Of a stretch of DNA of 64,000 bases, positions 11,426 through 23,880 are shown one piece after another. Under the pieces are notes generated by a model that was given only the letters and a program-made list of their open reading frames with translations, did no database searches and was not told where the DNA came from. Source of the stretch: Massospora cicadina (lineage: Eukaryota > Entomophthoromycota > Entomophthoromycetes > Entomophthorales > Entomophthoraceae). The translations under genes were made by a program, and so were the position numbers. Each line of letters begins with the position of its first letter. The first letter of the stretch is position 1. The stretch lies in the NCBI GenBank assembly GCA_022478985.1, contig JAKSZP010017492.1, positions 1-64,000 on the forward strand, read 5' to 3'.

Positions 11426-12780
11426 TGATTTTAACAAGAGACACATGGGACAAGTGCATAAAGTACTGGTCTATGAACTTAATTCTTTCTCTGACCAATA
11501 AGCTGATTGCTGGCAGAAATCTTATAATACTTTTTATATATGGAGTCAATCTGCTGGGTCAGCAGGAGGGAATTGTTCCATCCATTGGTGGTTTACATTC
11601 AGGTGGGATTCCTAACTTAATTAAATATGGTAAAACATTGTGAGGCAACAAGGGCCTTTCCATATTCAATCCCAGCCATTTTGCTTCAGGTAGTGTCCAC
11701 CATTTTTTGTTCACATTTCTTCTATGATTGGGGTAATCAAGATAAAGTAATGGGTCAATCAGCCCTCCGTGAGAACTTTTGGCCATACTTTTAATACATT
11801 TGAGTGCTTACTTGATACTGATGAGTGACAATCGTTTTGTTAGGTTTAATCCCAGCTTAGAACCTCCTCCTAATGGACCGCCAAATCTTTTATATATTAT
11901 TCATAGTTTGGATGAATTAAGTTGAGCGTTTGGTCGTTACATTTGCTTTGAGATTCTCAATAGTCATTCGCTGAATTATCATTTTGCAAAACTTGTATAG
12001 TACAAATCCTGAGGATTTCTGCGCTGAGAGAAGCAATAGCTGAGATAATCAATGTGACGGCCACCATCAACACAGATACAAATGAGTGTGGACCCTCCAT
12101 CAGTCAGGGTGGTTCCTTGGTAATTGCCAGATTAGTTAATACTAAAAATGTTTTGTAATTTTGGCGAAATTAAAGGTTTTATTAAGGATAGAAAAAATAA
12201 CCCATCACTCTACCATCAACAGAACACTGGGTTTTTATAATTGAGGAAAGAGAGGGGTGGAGACTTGGGAACTTTTTTAAAACTGGTCACACGAATCTTC
12301 ATGAACTTCCAGGACTTTTGTATCATGACTCAGCTTTTACATTGCAGGTGCCTCAATTTGCAGTTTCTGATACCAGATTTTTTCGCTTCCATCAGGGTTC
12401 CAGCATGACAGCATATTGCGAAATTTACCTAACAATTTATTCCATTTGGAGACCTTATCATCAGATTAGTTTTAGGGATGACAAAATTTTGTCAGAACTT
12501 TGGTCTTAATACGCCCAATTGTCTTGGATTTCATTAGATTGTTGCAATTTTCATACATAGGCTTCAGCCAACTTGATTTTCCCAGTAAGATTATCCTCCT
12601 CCCTTATTCAACTTGCCATAAAATTGAGTTACAGGGACTCAAAAAACCCACCACTCCTCAAGGGTGTGCCATAATCCGCCAATTTTTCTAATGGAAGAGC
12701 TTGGAGACGTTCCCCAGTCTTTTATTGGGAGGGGTGAATCAACTGATACAATTTTATGTGGGGGTAGCCAGATACTTACA
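11426..12780 (-). repeat. 3' LTR of chromovirus C
   Basis: Aligns along its length with 17865-19240, for example agtactggtctatgaac (11463) against agtactgatctatgaac (17905), and the shared right end with CTTACA. On the minus strand it begins TGTAAG and is preceded by the purine-rich CCTCTTAGGAAAGGGTAA (the 3' polypurine tract, 12781-12798). The left boundary is approximate, within a few bases. The copies differ by roughly a quarter of positions by eye. Confidence 0.8.
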
Positions 12781-13110
12781 TTACCCTTTCCTAAGAGGAA
12801 AGGGTCTAATTCTCCCTTTAAAGCCCATACCTGAGCATAGTTTTTGTGAGATAAGGGAAGCTTAATAGCTGCGAGGGTCTTGGATTTCATAGCAGCGGGA
12901 GCTGGGGCAGTATGACTTTGTGCATGAAACTCAATGATTAGATCCTGACATTTAATTATGTTGTGGGCTGAAATCCAACTGTTGTTGTAAGTGGGGTACC
13001 CTTTCCATGCTACCAAGTATTGAATCCTACATTTGGGTTTCCTCACACCCAAGATTTCCATCGCCTTATATTCCAGATTCCATTCTATCAACAACGGTTT
13101 GATCTCCACA
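12781..13110 (-). pseudogene. Element C: chromodomain and C-terminal tail
   Basis: The open stretch 12639-13109 contains a clear chromodomain: AMEILGVRKPKCRIQYLVAW, then KGYPTYNNSWISAHNI and LIIEFHAQ. The hydrophobic and aromatic chromodomain positions are recognisable. A short Ala/Pro tail follows, and the frame runs through the polypurine tract into the LTR. The domain reads histone marks in active chromoviruses. This is the best-preserved part of C. Confidence 0.85.
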
Positions 13111-14268
13111 GGCTGGTTCCCTTTAACATTGACAGCGCTGATGCGTGGAAGGACTTATGGATCTTCCAGTACAGGGGTAAATCCACATAAAAGGTCCCAT
13201 TATTTAAGACTTTACTGGTAGGGAACAGTCCTGCCCTTTTGAAGCCAGTTTGTGTCTGAGTGCCTTAAGGATAAGTTTTTGCGTCCACTATCACCAAGTC
13301 GCCTACTGGTATTCAAGCGCTGCTCTACGCTTTCAGTCACAAAACGCTTGGAATCCTTAGAGGCTTTCATCAATTGCTCCGCACCTGATGGTGTATCTTC
13401 CAAATGTGTGTTGTAAAGATATCCATCACAGGAGTATTTGTTTGAATTTAGGGCTGATTGTAATTGATGGGTTGTAGCATAAGTTGGCATACAGCGGCAA
13501 CAGCTTAGTAGAGGCGTGCAGGGTAGTATATTATAAGAGAACTGGGATAAGACAGATCTCCATCTCAATTATCATGAGCAGCATAGGCGTAGCACTCGAG
13601 ATATTGCTCTAGGGGACTGGTTACTTTGCACAGTTTGTCCATTGGACTGGGGTGATAAACTGATGATCAACATGGCTTTATGTATAGTATTTTGCAAAGG
13701 GCCTCCCAGAATCTTGGTTTGAACTTTGGTCCCCTATTGCCAATTATCTCCTGTGGTACCCTAAATATGTAAGAGACAGGGAGCAAAAATTAAAATAAGT
13801 GGTCCATGTTTTCCTCTGTGGTTATAGTTAATCTTAGGTAAACAGGCCATATTTGGTGATTCTGTTTACAACTACCATGATCGCGTTAAACCAATTTGAA
13901 GTGAGTAGAATTACAATGCCGTTGAATGATACCAATGTCCATGGTCCCAGTGCTTGTTATATTGGATGCAAGGGTCCGTTTTTCTCAGTTCTGTTGAATT
14001 TGGATCACGCACAGGTCAGGCACCGTTCTATTTAAGCTGGCAATATTTTTTCAGTCCATTACAGTCGTACTTTCTCTTTATTAGGTTGGTAGTCTTCTTT
14101 CCTTTATGGTGTCCCATTTTCGGTGGGTCATGATGTTCCTTTATGACTCAGGGCTGGTAACTTTCAGGCACCCATATGCGATCCTGAAAACAAATCACCA
14201 TATACCTTTTTATGTACTAACTTGAGGGGCTTTTCCCCAATTGTGTCTAATCCTCAAGCGCTTGTCCT
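13111..14268 (-). pseudogene. Element C: integrase remnant
   Basis: 13212-13568 begins LSQFSYN, the helix after the catalytic Glu, and runs into the tail. Near 13715-13760 the minus strand reads PQEIIGNRGPKF, where S-D-R-G-P-Q-F is expected, so the second catalytic Asp has become Asn. The first Asp strand is degraded in 13830-14030. Many frame breaks are present. Confidence 0.75.
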
Positions 14269-14935
14269 TTAATAGTTTCTGCTTAAGCATCCAGTAATGC
14301 GTCCAAGTGGGACCATTGGCGCTGCTTGCTGGGCTTGGATTGAAAGTTTCCTGTTGCATAGGCCCCATGGCGTTATAGGAGGGCTCTGGTGTGGTCGTTG
14401 TGGTAAGATTGACGGGGTTGTGGGGTTACAATGGGCAGCAATGGTTTCTGATTCAGCTGATGGCTCAGAAAGCACTTGTTTAGGGAAAATCACTGTAATT
14501 AATTTGGCCCCTTCCATGGGGTTGGCCTCAATTGCCAGGCTTCTACTTAGTATGTCTGGTAATATGTGCGTAGGACCATTTACAAGATTGTATATAGAGT
14601 TGAAGTTGATCAGTCTACAGTGGGTGCTGGTTTGTCTGTGAGGCAACTTCTGTGGCTTATGATAGTAGATAAGTGATTTATGATCTGTGCACACCGTCAC
14701 CATGTGCTTTTCTCCTTGCAGCAAGTATGCCAGTGCATCATTGCCCATGCTACCTCGGCCAGCTCTTTACAATAAATACTTATGACCACTCAGCACCCAT
14801 AAATTTCCTAGAGAAGTATGACACCAGGTGTCTGCAGCTATTGTGCTCATGAGCAATACTGCCCCCACAGCTTTGCCAGAGGCACCAAAAGCTACAATAA
14901 AAGGTTTATCTTAATTGACATGTATTAGAGCTGGC
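14269..14935 (-). pseudogene. Element C: RNase H remnant
   Basis: 14269-14748 reads MGNDALAYLLQGEKHMVTV, then CTDHKSLIYYHK, and ends with GPTHILPDILSRSLA, the usual closing motif (GxxNxxPDxLSR). The first catalytic strand (AFGASGKAVGAVLLMS) lies just upstream on the minus strand, near 14845-14900, in another frame. An open frame of 159 codons is long for this window. Confidence 0.8.
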
Positions 14936-15760
14936 GCAGAGGTGAAAACTTCTTTAACAGCCTTAAAGGCCCATTGGAATTAGCCGTTCATGTGAATGGC
15001 ACGTTCTTTCCCATTAGTAGGTGTAGGGGTTAGAAATTTCTGAAATTGCTGGTGAGAATTTCTTAAAAGTAATGACGGATCCCAAAAAGATGTGGAGCTG
15101 CTTCTGGGTAGTTGGCGTTGCACATGTCTGTATTTCTTCCAGATTGTAGGGAGCAATAGCGTGCCCATCTTTCATCACCATATTTCCCATAAACAGACCC
15201 TCATCTTTGAAAAATACGCTTTTTGATGTATTTGCATGCAGGCCTGCACGTTGCAAGGCGGCTGCCAGTGCCTCCAGATCCTTCTCATGTTTCTCAGGGT
15301 TAGGGGAATGGACCAAAATGTCATCAAAATATGCCACTTCACATATAAAGTTGAGGTACCCAACGCGTGATTGGAAATTTCTGGAAAATGGTGGGAGCAT
15401 ATATTAACTTTTTTGGCATGACCCTAAACTGGTATATTCCATTGGAAAGTGCATATTGCCATCAGCCATTATTGTCCCTCCTTTACTCAGGCTTGGTGGA
15501 AGGCGTTGACTAGGTCCAGTTTTGAAAATACTTTTAACTTGGTAATTGCTTGGGAGATCACAGCCTCCAATGGGATGGAATATAAGTCTGGTACCATACC
15601 ATTTTTTTGGGTGGCCGTAATCCACACATGGTCACAAGGTCAAATTGGGTTTTTGAGCAAACACCACTTGGGTGACACCGGCGAGGTTTTCTTTATTGGC
15701 TATCCTTTAGCCAACGTTTCATCAATTTAGATAATTAATGCCTGATTCTCAGCCACCATA
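14936..15760 (-). pseudogene. Element C: reverse transcriptase remnant
   Basis: 15014-15400 carries CEVAYFDDILVHSPNPEKHE, the catalytic YxDD box with both Asp present, then SKSVFFKDEGLFMGNMV and a PTTQKQLHIFLGSV segment typical of the gypsy RT connection. The fingers region is in 15404-15730, frameshifted. No other chromovirus here except J keeps YxDD. Confidence 0.8.
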
Positions 15761-16185
15761 TACAGGTATAGTGGACAATTAATCTTAATAAAATCTACCG
15801 TTAGGAAAAAAACAATGTCAAACTTGGAGTGGGGTGGCAATCAGTTTTTTGTCCACATCAAGTCTTTCTTTGTATGGTTCTAGTATTGTGGGCATTGTGG
15901 GGAGGACAGCGACTGCGCCTAAGGCGTAGTATTTCACTGTGGCTGCCAGGGCTTTTTTTCCAATGTGGGGAGCAGGGGAATTTCTCCAGAGTGGTAGTAT
16001 GTTAAGAAGGCAAGCATATTTTGTTTGAGGTTGATTGTAACTTCCTGTTGGTGCCACCATTCTACCAACAGAATCATGAGGTAGAATAGGTAGGAATCTC
16101 TGAGAAGTTGGCGTGGAACTGGTACCATGGGCCAAGAAGTGTAGTGGCTTGCGTAGAGGCAGGGTGACCATTGGTGCCTTATAAG
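15761..16185 (-). pseudogene. Element C: protease-RT linker
   Basis: Open stretch 15818-16171 (117 codons) between the C protease and RT. It contains LPTMPTILEPYKERLDVDKK near its end, similar in position and character to the PR-RT linker of other chromoviruses. I recognise no catalytic motif. Confidence 0.55.
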
Positions 16186-16340
16186 CCCCTCATGATGGGC
16201 GTCCCCATGGTGACTTCTAAATCTAATGCCTGTGCCATTTTAAGGACAATATAGTTTTCTAAAGCTCCCGTGTCCACTAGTGCATTCATTACTACCATTT
16301 TGAAGTTATTGTAATGTCCATGGTGGACAAGAAATAATCA
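16186..16340 (-). pseudogene. Element C: aspartic protease active-site segment
   Basis: Minus-strand translation around 16215-16300 reads NALVDTGALENYIVLKMAQ, then ALDLEVTMGTPI. D-T-G-A is intact and the hydrophobic pattern matches K (LVDTGASNNFIG) and J (LVDTGATENYMD). It is too short and broken to be called a gene. Confidence 0.75.
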
Positions 16341-17864
16341 CAATGAATTTATTGAAGCTATTCAACGTGCATATATCCGCGCTGGTGGCTGCAATTGTGG
16401 AATGATCCTGTGATTAATGTAGAAATTGGGAAGTAATTGCTACCGCCCAAGCATATGAGAGCAGGGTCAACGTGGGGTCTGACGAAATTTATTAGGGGAC
16501 GTATGTGGCTAAGGTCCTCAACAATGGGATTATGCTGGCGATCCTTCTTGATTTGCTCCATTGTTTCCATCTGGTAGAGGGACAGTGTGGGGGCATCTGG
16601 ATCCACTAGTATGAGTACGTTGGCTGGGGCTTTGTCTGATACATCTCCAACTAAGTTCTTGAGTATGAGCGTTTTTTCCTATAATTTTTACAATCCCCAG
16701 ATCCTCCAACTGTGTTGTGGATGATCCATGTGACAGGGAGATGGGCTGATCGCGTTGTGTAATATCAGAGAGATGTTCTTTATTCTTTTGAACCATTGAG
16801 GGGACGTATGGGGTGAGGGCCAGTACCTCTGGCATAATAGAGGGGACATCTTGCTGATGTTTCCACAGAAAAGGTGTCAGATACACTGCCTAATACTGAA
16901 CCTTGTTCCAGTTCATTATCCACTTTTCCCTCATTTTTAAATATCATGAGTACCTCATTCTTTGTTGATGGTGTTGGTTTAGTGTAATGGACGTGCAGTT
17001 TTATGGTGGCCAATTCTTTGGTAAGTCATATCCCAGGGCGGGCCTCAATTTGCTGGTCTAGCTTGTATGCCCCTTCCAGAGTTTGGGGTCCGTTGTACCA
17101 TGCCATGTGTGATCCCGCTCCTTGGTTAAATGAAGCACAGAACGCAGAAAAGACAATGCCCGGTGGTAGTTGGAGTAACTCAGCAAGTTGGTGAGAGTCA
17201 TTAATATGATCCTCCAAAATTCGTGGCCATTCCCTGTTGTTGGAATAATTGGTACAGAAGTTGAAGCCTTAATGATGGCGTGGCCAACATGGATAAAAAT
17301 TCATAAATAATTAGTAAGGATACTCCCCAGGGGACCATCTAGTACTAAAAAAAGATACTCCTCAGGTATGGTTTTGGTACAAGATGGTGCGGGCCCAGAT
17401 TTTGGCCTGACATCCAAGGCGTCCGATAGTGCTAAGGATTTCTAAGACTCTGAGGTTTTGTTTAAATTTACTCGCAATTTGAGCTTCACCAGAACTCCTA
17501 ACATCTGGTGGGTTACTTTATCAGAGGAACATGAGGCGGGCCCTATCACCGTTACATTGCATGCTTGAGCACTTGGGGGGGCGACCTCAGCTGTGCTGCT
17601 TAAACGAGCAGTACTTTCTTGATGACCTTATTTAACGCCACCCATTACTTTCAGGTCAGGAGGTAGCGCATGAGACCATATAAGCTCTGTTTAGCTATTG
17701 ATGAGCTCAGGTTCAGCAAATCCTGGGCCAAAGATATGACAGAGGTTTTAATTGGCTGGGTTAATATATCAGACAATTGACGTGCCAAAGAAAGGATGGG
17801 CTTCCATTGAAGTACTCCAATACCCACGAAAGTTTCCATAGTCTGCAAGGCATTGTTGCTCTGA
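16341..17864 (-). pseudogene. Element C: gag remnant
   Basis: Several short open pieces lie in the right order upstream of the protease: 16358-16606, 16530-16886, 16780-17013, 17026-17217 and 17651-17971. The piece 17026-17217 (AWYNGPQTLEGAYKLDQQIE) has the look of the end of a gypsy capsid domain (P-x-T-L-x-x-A). No CCHC zinc knuckle is visible. A 35-bp event at 17319-17366 (a short insert plus its duplicated target) shifts the frame. Confidence 0.6.
17319..17366 (+). mobile_element. Micro-insert with 13-bp TSD (copy 1)
   Basis: 17332-17353 reads GGACCATCTAGTACT followed by seven A's. It is flanked by gatactccccagg (17319-17331) and gatactcctcagg (17354-17366), a 13-bp direct repeat with one mismatch. 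A poly(A)-ended insert with a target duplication is the mark of LINE-type retroposition. The ACCATCTAGTACTAA core recurs at 21713, 39745 and 39805. Confidence 0.75.
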
Positions 17865-19240
17865 TGATATGCGAATAAGAACCATGTGGGAACAAGTGCG
17901 GAAAGTACTGATCTATGAACATTATTCCTTCTCTGACCAGTAAGATGATCACTGCAAGTAATTTTGACCACGCTTCAAATATGGGGTTGAACTGCTAGGG
18001 TAAAAAGGAGGGGATTTTTCCATCCATTGGCGTTTTCCATTTGAGTATGATTTGAATAAGCTGAATATGCACCTGATAAGGTGAGCTGGCAAGTGTCTCA
18101 TATAGTTCAATCCCAGCTGTTTTGCTTTGGGTAGCATCCATCAAATCTTTGTCCCATTTCATCCATGACTGGGGTGAATTGGATTAAGCAATGGGTTGAT
18201 CAGCCCTCTTTGGGTTACTTTTAGGACATTCTTTGATACTTTTGAGAGCATACTTGATACTGAGGAGCGGCAGTCATTTCATTGGGTCTAATCCCAGCAG
18301 AATCGTCTCAAGATATGACTGATGAATCATCATTTCCATTTTTCTGCATAGTTTGGATGGATTAAGTTGAGAGTTTGGTTGTTCCATTCAGTTTGAGATT
18401 CTTGATAAACATTTTTCTGGACTGAGGCATCTTGTAAAATTATTGGGGTATGACTCCTGAGGGTTTTTGTGCTGAGAGAGGCAATAGCTGAGATAAACAA
18501 TGTGACGGCCACCATCATTACTGATAAAAATGAGTGCAGACCCTCCATCAGTTGGGGTGGTCTCTTGGGGGTTGCCAAACTAGTTGAAACTTATAAAATG
18601 TATAAAGAATTTTGGCGAAATTAAAATTTATTAAGGATAGTACAAAATAATGTATTACTCTACCATCACTAGAGTACTCAGTTTTTATTCTTTAAGGGAT
18701 TTGAGGGGTGGGGGCTTAGAAACATCTCGTACAACTGGGCGCGCAAATCTTCATAAACTTCTAAGACTTTTGACTCATGGCTTAGCTTGAACATAGTTAG
18801 TGCCCCATTTTGCAGTTCTTATTGCCAATTTTTTTCGCTTCCATCAGAGTTCCAGAATGCTATTGTGTCTTGCAATTTTCTTACCAAAATCTTCTTTTCC
18901 TTTGGAGGGATAATTTTTGAGTAAATTCAGGCTAATATTCCTGTCAGGACTTTGGTCTTAATCTGCCCAATTGTGAACAAAATCCGTCACAGATTATTGC
19001 TCTTTTCATGACATAGACTTCAGCTGTAACAAATTTTTCTGGAAAAATTCTCCTAATCCTTTCATCAATTTGTCATAAATCGAGTTAAGAAGCTTCAAAA
19101 GAAGCTCACTGCTTGGCAAAAGTGTACCCTAAATCCGCCCATTTTTCTAATGGAAGGGCTTGGGGACGTTCCCGCTTCTTTAGTTGAAAGGGGTGAATAA
19201 AATGATTTAATTTTCATGAGGGGCAGCCAGGATCCTTACA
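17865..19240 (-). repeat. 5' LTR of chromovirus C
   Basis: Second LTR of C, about 1376 bp, with a right end ccttaca like the left copy. Just outside its inner end the minus strand reads TCAGAGCAACAATGCC, the primer-binding position. This resembles the A family (TAATCAACAATCC) more than a tRNA end, since no TGG is present. Confidence 0.8.
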
Positions 19241-19897
19241 AAATCATTATTAACACAGATTCATGAGTCCAAGGGCATACTTAGTGAAATATGAAACTAA
19301 CCTTGGAATCAGGAATGCAGCTAATAGTTCTGACTGGGGTAGCAATTCAAATCCTGGAAGGGCTCTATAATTAAATTATTAGTCTTGGCTTTAAACTCTA
19401 CCGAACCTAACATAATGATTGAGATAATTATTACAGAACATTATCAGATGTTTTGATATTTAACATGATGGGAAGAATATCGACTTTTTAATAACTCAAT
19501 TGAATTGGCACCTAGACTTAGGAAGTGGGTTAAGTCAAATACCTCGATAAATTAACCACATGAATATAGTCAGCACAGCGCTATTTGACTCTAGGAAAAC
19601 TCCATTAACAAGTTGAACCTAAGATAACTGAGATGAATTCCTGCCTCATAATATGATGGATTATCAGAAAATTATGTGATAACTACAAGAAGTGGAACCA
19701 GAGGCAGCAAATTAAAATAAAACTAAAAAGAGTAAGAATCAAGAAGCTTTCAGACGAATGACTTAAGTTGCCCCATTCTCCTCTGACTCAAAAATTTAAC
19801 TCAAAACCTTAACCTTTCAAAATATGATAGAAAGGCATTCTAACATCTGGAATGCATCGCCTGACCAAGAGCCTCCCTTCCAGATGTCACAACTCTT
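19241..19897. other. LINE left flank, including repeat R1
   Basis: About 660 bp between C and the LINE with no coding signal. Roughly 19440-19760 is an inverted copy of 38690-39010 (shared landmarks include gaggcaggaattcatctca and gtcgatattcttcccatcat, read on the opposite strand here). The segment ends with the left TSD of the LINE, ccagatgtcacaactctt at 19880-19897. Confidence 0.6.
19440..19760 (-). repeat. Dispersed repeat R1, copy 1
   Basis: The reverse complement of this segment aligns with 38690-39010 over about 320 bp, with scattered differences and small gaps. Both copies run from a cttcttgattcttac landmark to a cgatattcttcccatcat landmark. It is non-coding. It may be part of an LTR of an unidentified element, because the LINE target beside it reads TGTGACATCTGG on the same strand. 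Confidence 0.7.
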
Positions 19898-20029
19898 TTT
19901 ATTTAACTGAGGTAAGCCGACCAGGGGACGGACATTACCAAATATATGTGAAACTAAGAGAATATCTAACAAATAAAAATTAGGCACCCCAGGGTACTCA
20001 AGTTACCCCTGTTGCCAGCAGGACTGCCA

Positions 20030-23000
20030 GGTATGGGGGGTTGGTGCGCTACTCCGAGGGGGTTTCCCCTACTATGGATCAGGTGTAAAGGAAAGGATCT
20101 GTGTGGAGGAACCAGAGTGGGAACCATAATTCTATGAGCGCTTTTTGTCCTGGTCTCATATATCCATAGAGCCAGGCTTGGAAGTGCTCTAGTAAGTGGA
20201 CATGGAATCTGTTAATAATCCCATGAATGGTTGGGGCCGTGCCCTTGAACGCATCTAATGCAATTGTGTGTATTGTCCACATTGCAATGGGCATTATTAG
20301 GGAGAGGAGGGTAGATGGGATTGGTGAATCGATCTGGAGCGCGAAGATGCTCTTTGATATCAAGAATTCCTGTTCGTTTTGAATCTTGAGCAGGCGTGCG
20401 ACTTCCTGCCATATAGCTTTGGTTGGGGGGCATGTTTCTAGGTGGTGATGTAGGGATCCCTCCCCTCCACATACTGCACATGTTTTGTGGAGGGAGTTGG
20501 AGCGGTCAGCCATCCTAAAGGTCCTTCTCAAACAGCGCCAGGCGTTTGCTCTTATCCTTGGCTGTAGGAGTGGGTGGTGTGTCATTTTCCACATTGTTTT
20601 CTGTGTGGTTAAATCATAGGGAATGTCCAGCATATCTAGGTATTCTATCCTAGCTATGCTTGGGGTTGTTGCGAGCATATCCCTCTGGGGGTGGTTTTCT
20701 TAGTTTCTTAATTTGAATTGGGGGCTGGGTCTTCCCCTTCCCTGTATAGTACCCATGTTCTCTATGGTTTATCCCATATGGCGGATAGTTCAGAGGATAT
20801 GTTTGAAATGAGGGGAGGTTCCATGCGGACCCGTTGCAGTAGGGTGCTTGGAAAAGGTATGAAAGTAGTCTGGGTGGACTATGTGGGTTGGTTAATTTGA
20901 GCGCCTGTGCAAAGTTAGTCCTTGTTGCTCTGGACCAATGTTGTTGTGGGAGGTCTGGAGCAAGGATTTCCTCTATCCAGGTACCTAGGATGTGATTGGC
21001 ATGGCTCTCAAAATCTATTAGTCCCATGCCTCCGCTTGAGCGTGGGCCAGATAGTGTTTCCATCTGTATAGGAGGGTGAGAGCCAGGCCACAGCCAGCCC
21101 TGGATAAGCGCGCGAATTAAGGTTATAAAGGTAAGTGAGAAGGCTATTGCATGAGCCTGGTACCACAGTATTAGGAGGATGAGTGAGTTAGCAACTGTAA
21201 CTCGTCCTGTTAGTCCTGGGGTTCTCCCCTTGAGGGAGGCTACGCGTTTGGATACCCATTGTAACAGGTTACTTTCCATTGTCTCATTAGCATATCCCCC
21301 TGATTCTAGCCAGATTCCAAGGTGTCAGACAGGAGTGGTGGTGGGAGGTGTTGCAAAGGGTAAAATGATTGGGTTTTTTTCTTCGAGTGTTGGGGTGAGG
21401 TTCAGATGTTGTGGCCCAATTAATTGTGTATTTGCCTAAGAGGATGATTTCTGTCTTCCTTTTGTTGAGCGATGCATTGCTCACCTTGGAGTATTCCTCT
21501 AGAGTGTGTTCCAGCTGTTGGACATCTTCATTGTTTGCTATACCTGCTACGCAGTCATCTGCAAAGGCCAGTATCTTGACTGTTGGTTGTCCTTGTGCGG
21601 TTATCCCCATGAGACGTGAGTCAGTTACTAGGAGGAGCGGGTCAAAGCTGAAATTATATAGCAGTGGGCTGAGGGGATCCCCTTGTTTGAGCCCTCTGTG
21701 TGATTTGATCTTTTTTTTAGTACTAGATGGTCTGTGTGGTTTGATCTTGTTTGTTAGGAATCCAGAGCCACATACAGCCATGGTTGCAGATTCTGTTAGG
21801 AGCATCGCCCATTTTATGAATTTTGGTGGGAGTTTGAAGGCATGTAGACATTCTTTTAGGTATGGCCAGCTAACAAGGTCATACGCCTTTTCTTGATTTA
21901 AGAAGACCAGGGCATTAGTTGCTTTGGATTGGCAAATATTTGCAACAGGGTGAATGTTGTTCCAGATTGAATGCCCTGGTATAAACCCAAACTGGTTGGG
22001 TGACAGGACGTCAGATGCTATTGCGCCTAATCTGGCTGCTAAAATTTTTGTTAGAATTTTTGTGTCAGTATTGGAGAGTGTGCAATTGGGCGCCAGTTGG
22101 TCAGGTCCAACTTGTCACCCTTTTTAAACAAGGTTATAGCATATGATTCATGACCTCCTGGTAATAGGCGTGTTTCCAACAAACTCTGGTTCATTGATGC
22201 CAATAGGAGGGGGGCGATTTGTTGAAAATATTTTTTGTAAAATTCGTAGGGTATCCCATCAGGCCCTGGGCATTTCCTATGTGGAACACCGCGAATTGTT
22301 TCCCAAAGCTCCTCCCGTGTAATAAGGGATAGTATATTATAATTCAGTGGTGTACTTTGTATCTCGGCAGTTTAAATAAATTCTTTAATTTTTTGTGGGT
22401 CAGTTGGCATTTCACAATATAATTTGGTGTTATAGTGGTGTACTTCCGCCTTACCTCCTCAGGGTCAGTTGCCACGGTGCCTTTGGTCTTACAGACCTGT
22501 GTGCACATGGGCTGGTTTCCGTGGGAGTGGAATTGGTGGAAAAAGTATGCAAACAGGTTTCGCTTTCTTAATGAACTTACCTTTGTTTGATACTTTGATT
22601 CTGTGTTGGTGTTCAAAGATGAGATTGTTAAGCCGGGCTAAATTTTTCCCATTTGCATCCCCAATTAGGGCTATAGCCAGATCTCAGAGTATTTATTTCC
22701 AGGTGGTCTAGTTCCGCCAAGGTACACTTGATTGTGGCTGTGTCCGCGGTGTACTTGCGTGATGCAGTATGTCAGGTTTTGTTGATTAAATCTTTTTGAA
22801 ATTTTCCCATGTTCTGATGGGATCTGAAGTGAATGGGGCTGTGAATTCTGGGTTTGTAGCCTTGTTTTCAACCCAGTCAGATATCTCGGGCAATTTTATA
22901 TTTTCTGGGTGAAGCTTTCTCCAAGGCGACACCTGTGTGTGGGATTGGGTTGGCGCTAACTGCACCGTAACTAATAAGTGGTCAGAAAAATTGATTTTTT

Positions 23001-23720
23001 TGTTGTAAATTTGGAGATTCTTGAGTGGTGGGATTGCGGGATGAGGATGTGGTCAATATGACTCATTGATATGAGCACTCCCTCACGTATGTTGGGTCTC
23101 ATCATTTGGGGAAGGAGTGGTGAATTGGGGGGAAGAGCATACTGTAAGCCAAGAGATGCCTTCATTGTGTGATATTCAATGTGTCCAGGTGGGTATCCCC
23201 TGGGATTAGGCCATCAATCTGTATTGGGGTTATCCCAGAAGTTGAAATCGCCTAACATGATGATATCTGGTGGGAGGGTGAGAGTAGAAATGTTTTCAAA
23301 AAATTCTTTTCTCTCAGTTGCAGTGCACAGTGCATAGATACATGCTAACGAAATTATTTCATCTTGGCATTTGATTGTTGCTACCAGGACTTGACCGTGC
23401 AAGTGTGATGATGAGTTTGTAATTTTAAATTTTTTGTTGTTTTGGACTATCACCCCACAGTGAGACGTCCATACTGATTGTGATGGTGTGACCCTGGTTA
23501 ACCAGGATTCTTCTTCCCCTTGTAGGCAGTGGGTTTCTTGGATGGCCAAGATGTCTACAAGAGGTTTTTGCAGGAATGCCAGCTTTTTGGCTTGGGACAT
23601 ATGAGCCCTGACTCCCGCGATGTTTAGCGTCCCTATTGACACTGAGGTGCACGCGGCGCCTCAGGAGCGGTTGGGAGGGCCCTCTGGCCCTATCCCACCG
23701 CGGCTCATTTTGTCCATGCT
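20030..23720 (-). pseudogene. LINE ORF2: endonuclease and reverse transcriptase
   Basis: From the 5' end: 23214-23642 is an AP-like endonuclease N-half (TLNIAGVRA, DILAIQETHC, PDIIMLGDFNFWDN). 21900-22340 holds the RT fingers (CPGPDGIPYEFYKKYF, LTNWRPIA, LSPNQFGFIPGHSIWNN). 21287-21805 holds GLKQGDPLSPLLYNF and ILAFADDCVAGI, the catalytic FADD box. 20079-20678 is the C-terminal part with CAVCGGEGSLHHHLETCP. The motif-A box reads FLNQEKAYD, with Asn where the first Asp is expected. Frames change at least four times. ORF2 nicks the target DNA and copies its own RNA there. Confidence 0.9.
21695..21748 (-). mobile_element. Micro-insert inside LINE ORF2 (copy 2)
   Basis: 21713-21730 (minus CCATCTAGTACTAAAAAA) lies between tctgtgtgatttgatctt (21695-21712) and tctgtgtggtttgatctt (21731-21748), an 18-bp direct repeat with one mismatch. 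Insert plus duplication add exactly 36 bp. The reading frame of the RT is therefore kept and the protein shows the doubled run KIKPHR...KIKSHR just before GLKQGDPLSP. Confidence 0.8.
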
Positions 23721-23880
23721 CCACGTCTGTACTCCAACTCTTTCACTGCCATTGTTAGTTCCCTTGATCTGACCCAATGATTCAAGGGAATTGTGGTTTT
23801 TTGCATTTGAATCACCTTTTCCTGCACAGGTTTCATGCTGATTTGATGTGAATTGTTGATTGGATTTTATATTTTTTGGT

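Noticed and set aside
14297..14641. 114-codon plus-strand open frame
   Set aside because: It lies opposite the RNase H of C and shows no motif of its own; it is the antisense shadow of that domain.
11419..19245. TSD for element C
   Set aside because: taatc on the left and aaatc on the right agree in four of five bases, but only if the LTR end is moved to a non-canonical position, so I do not claim it.
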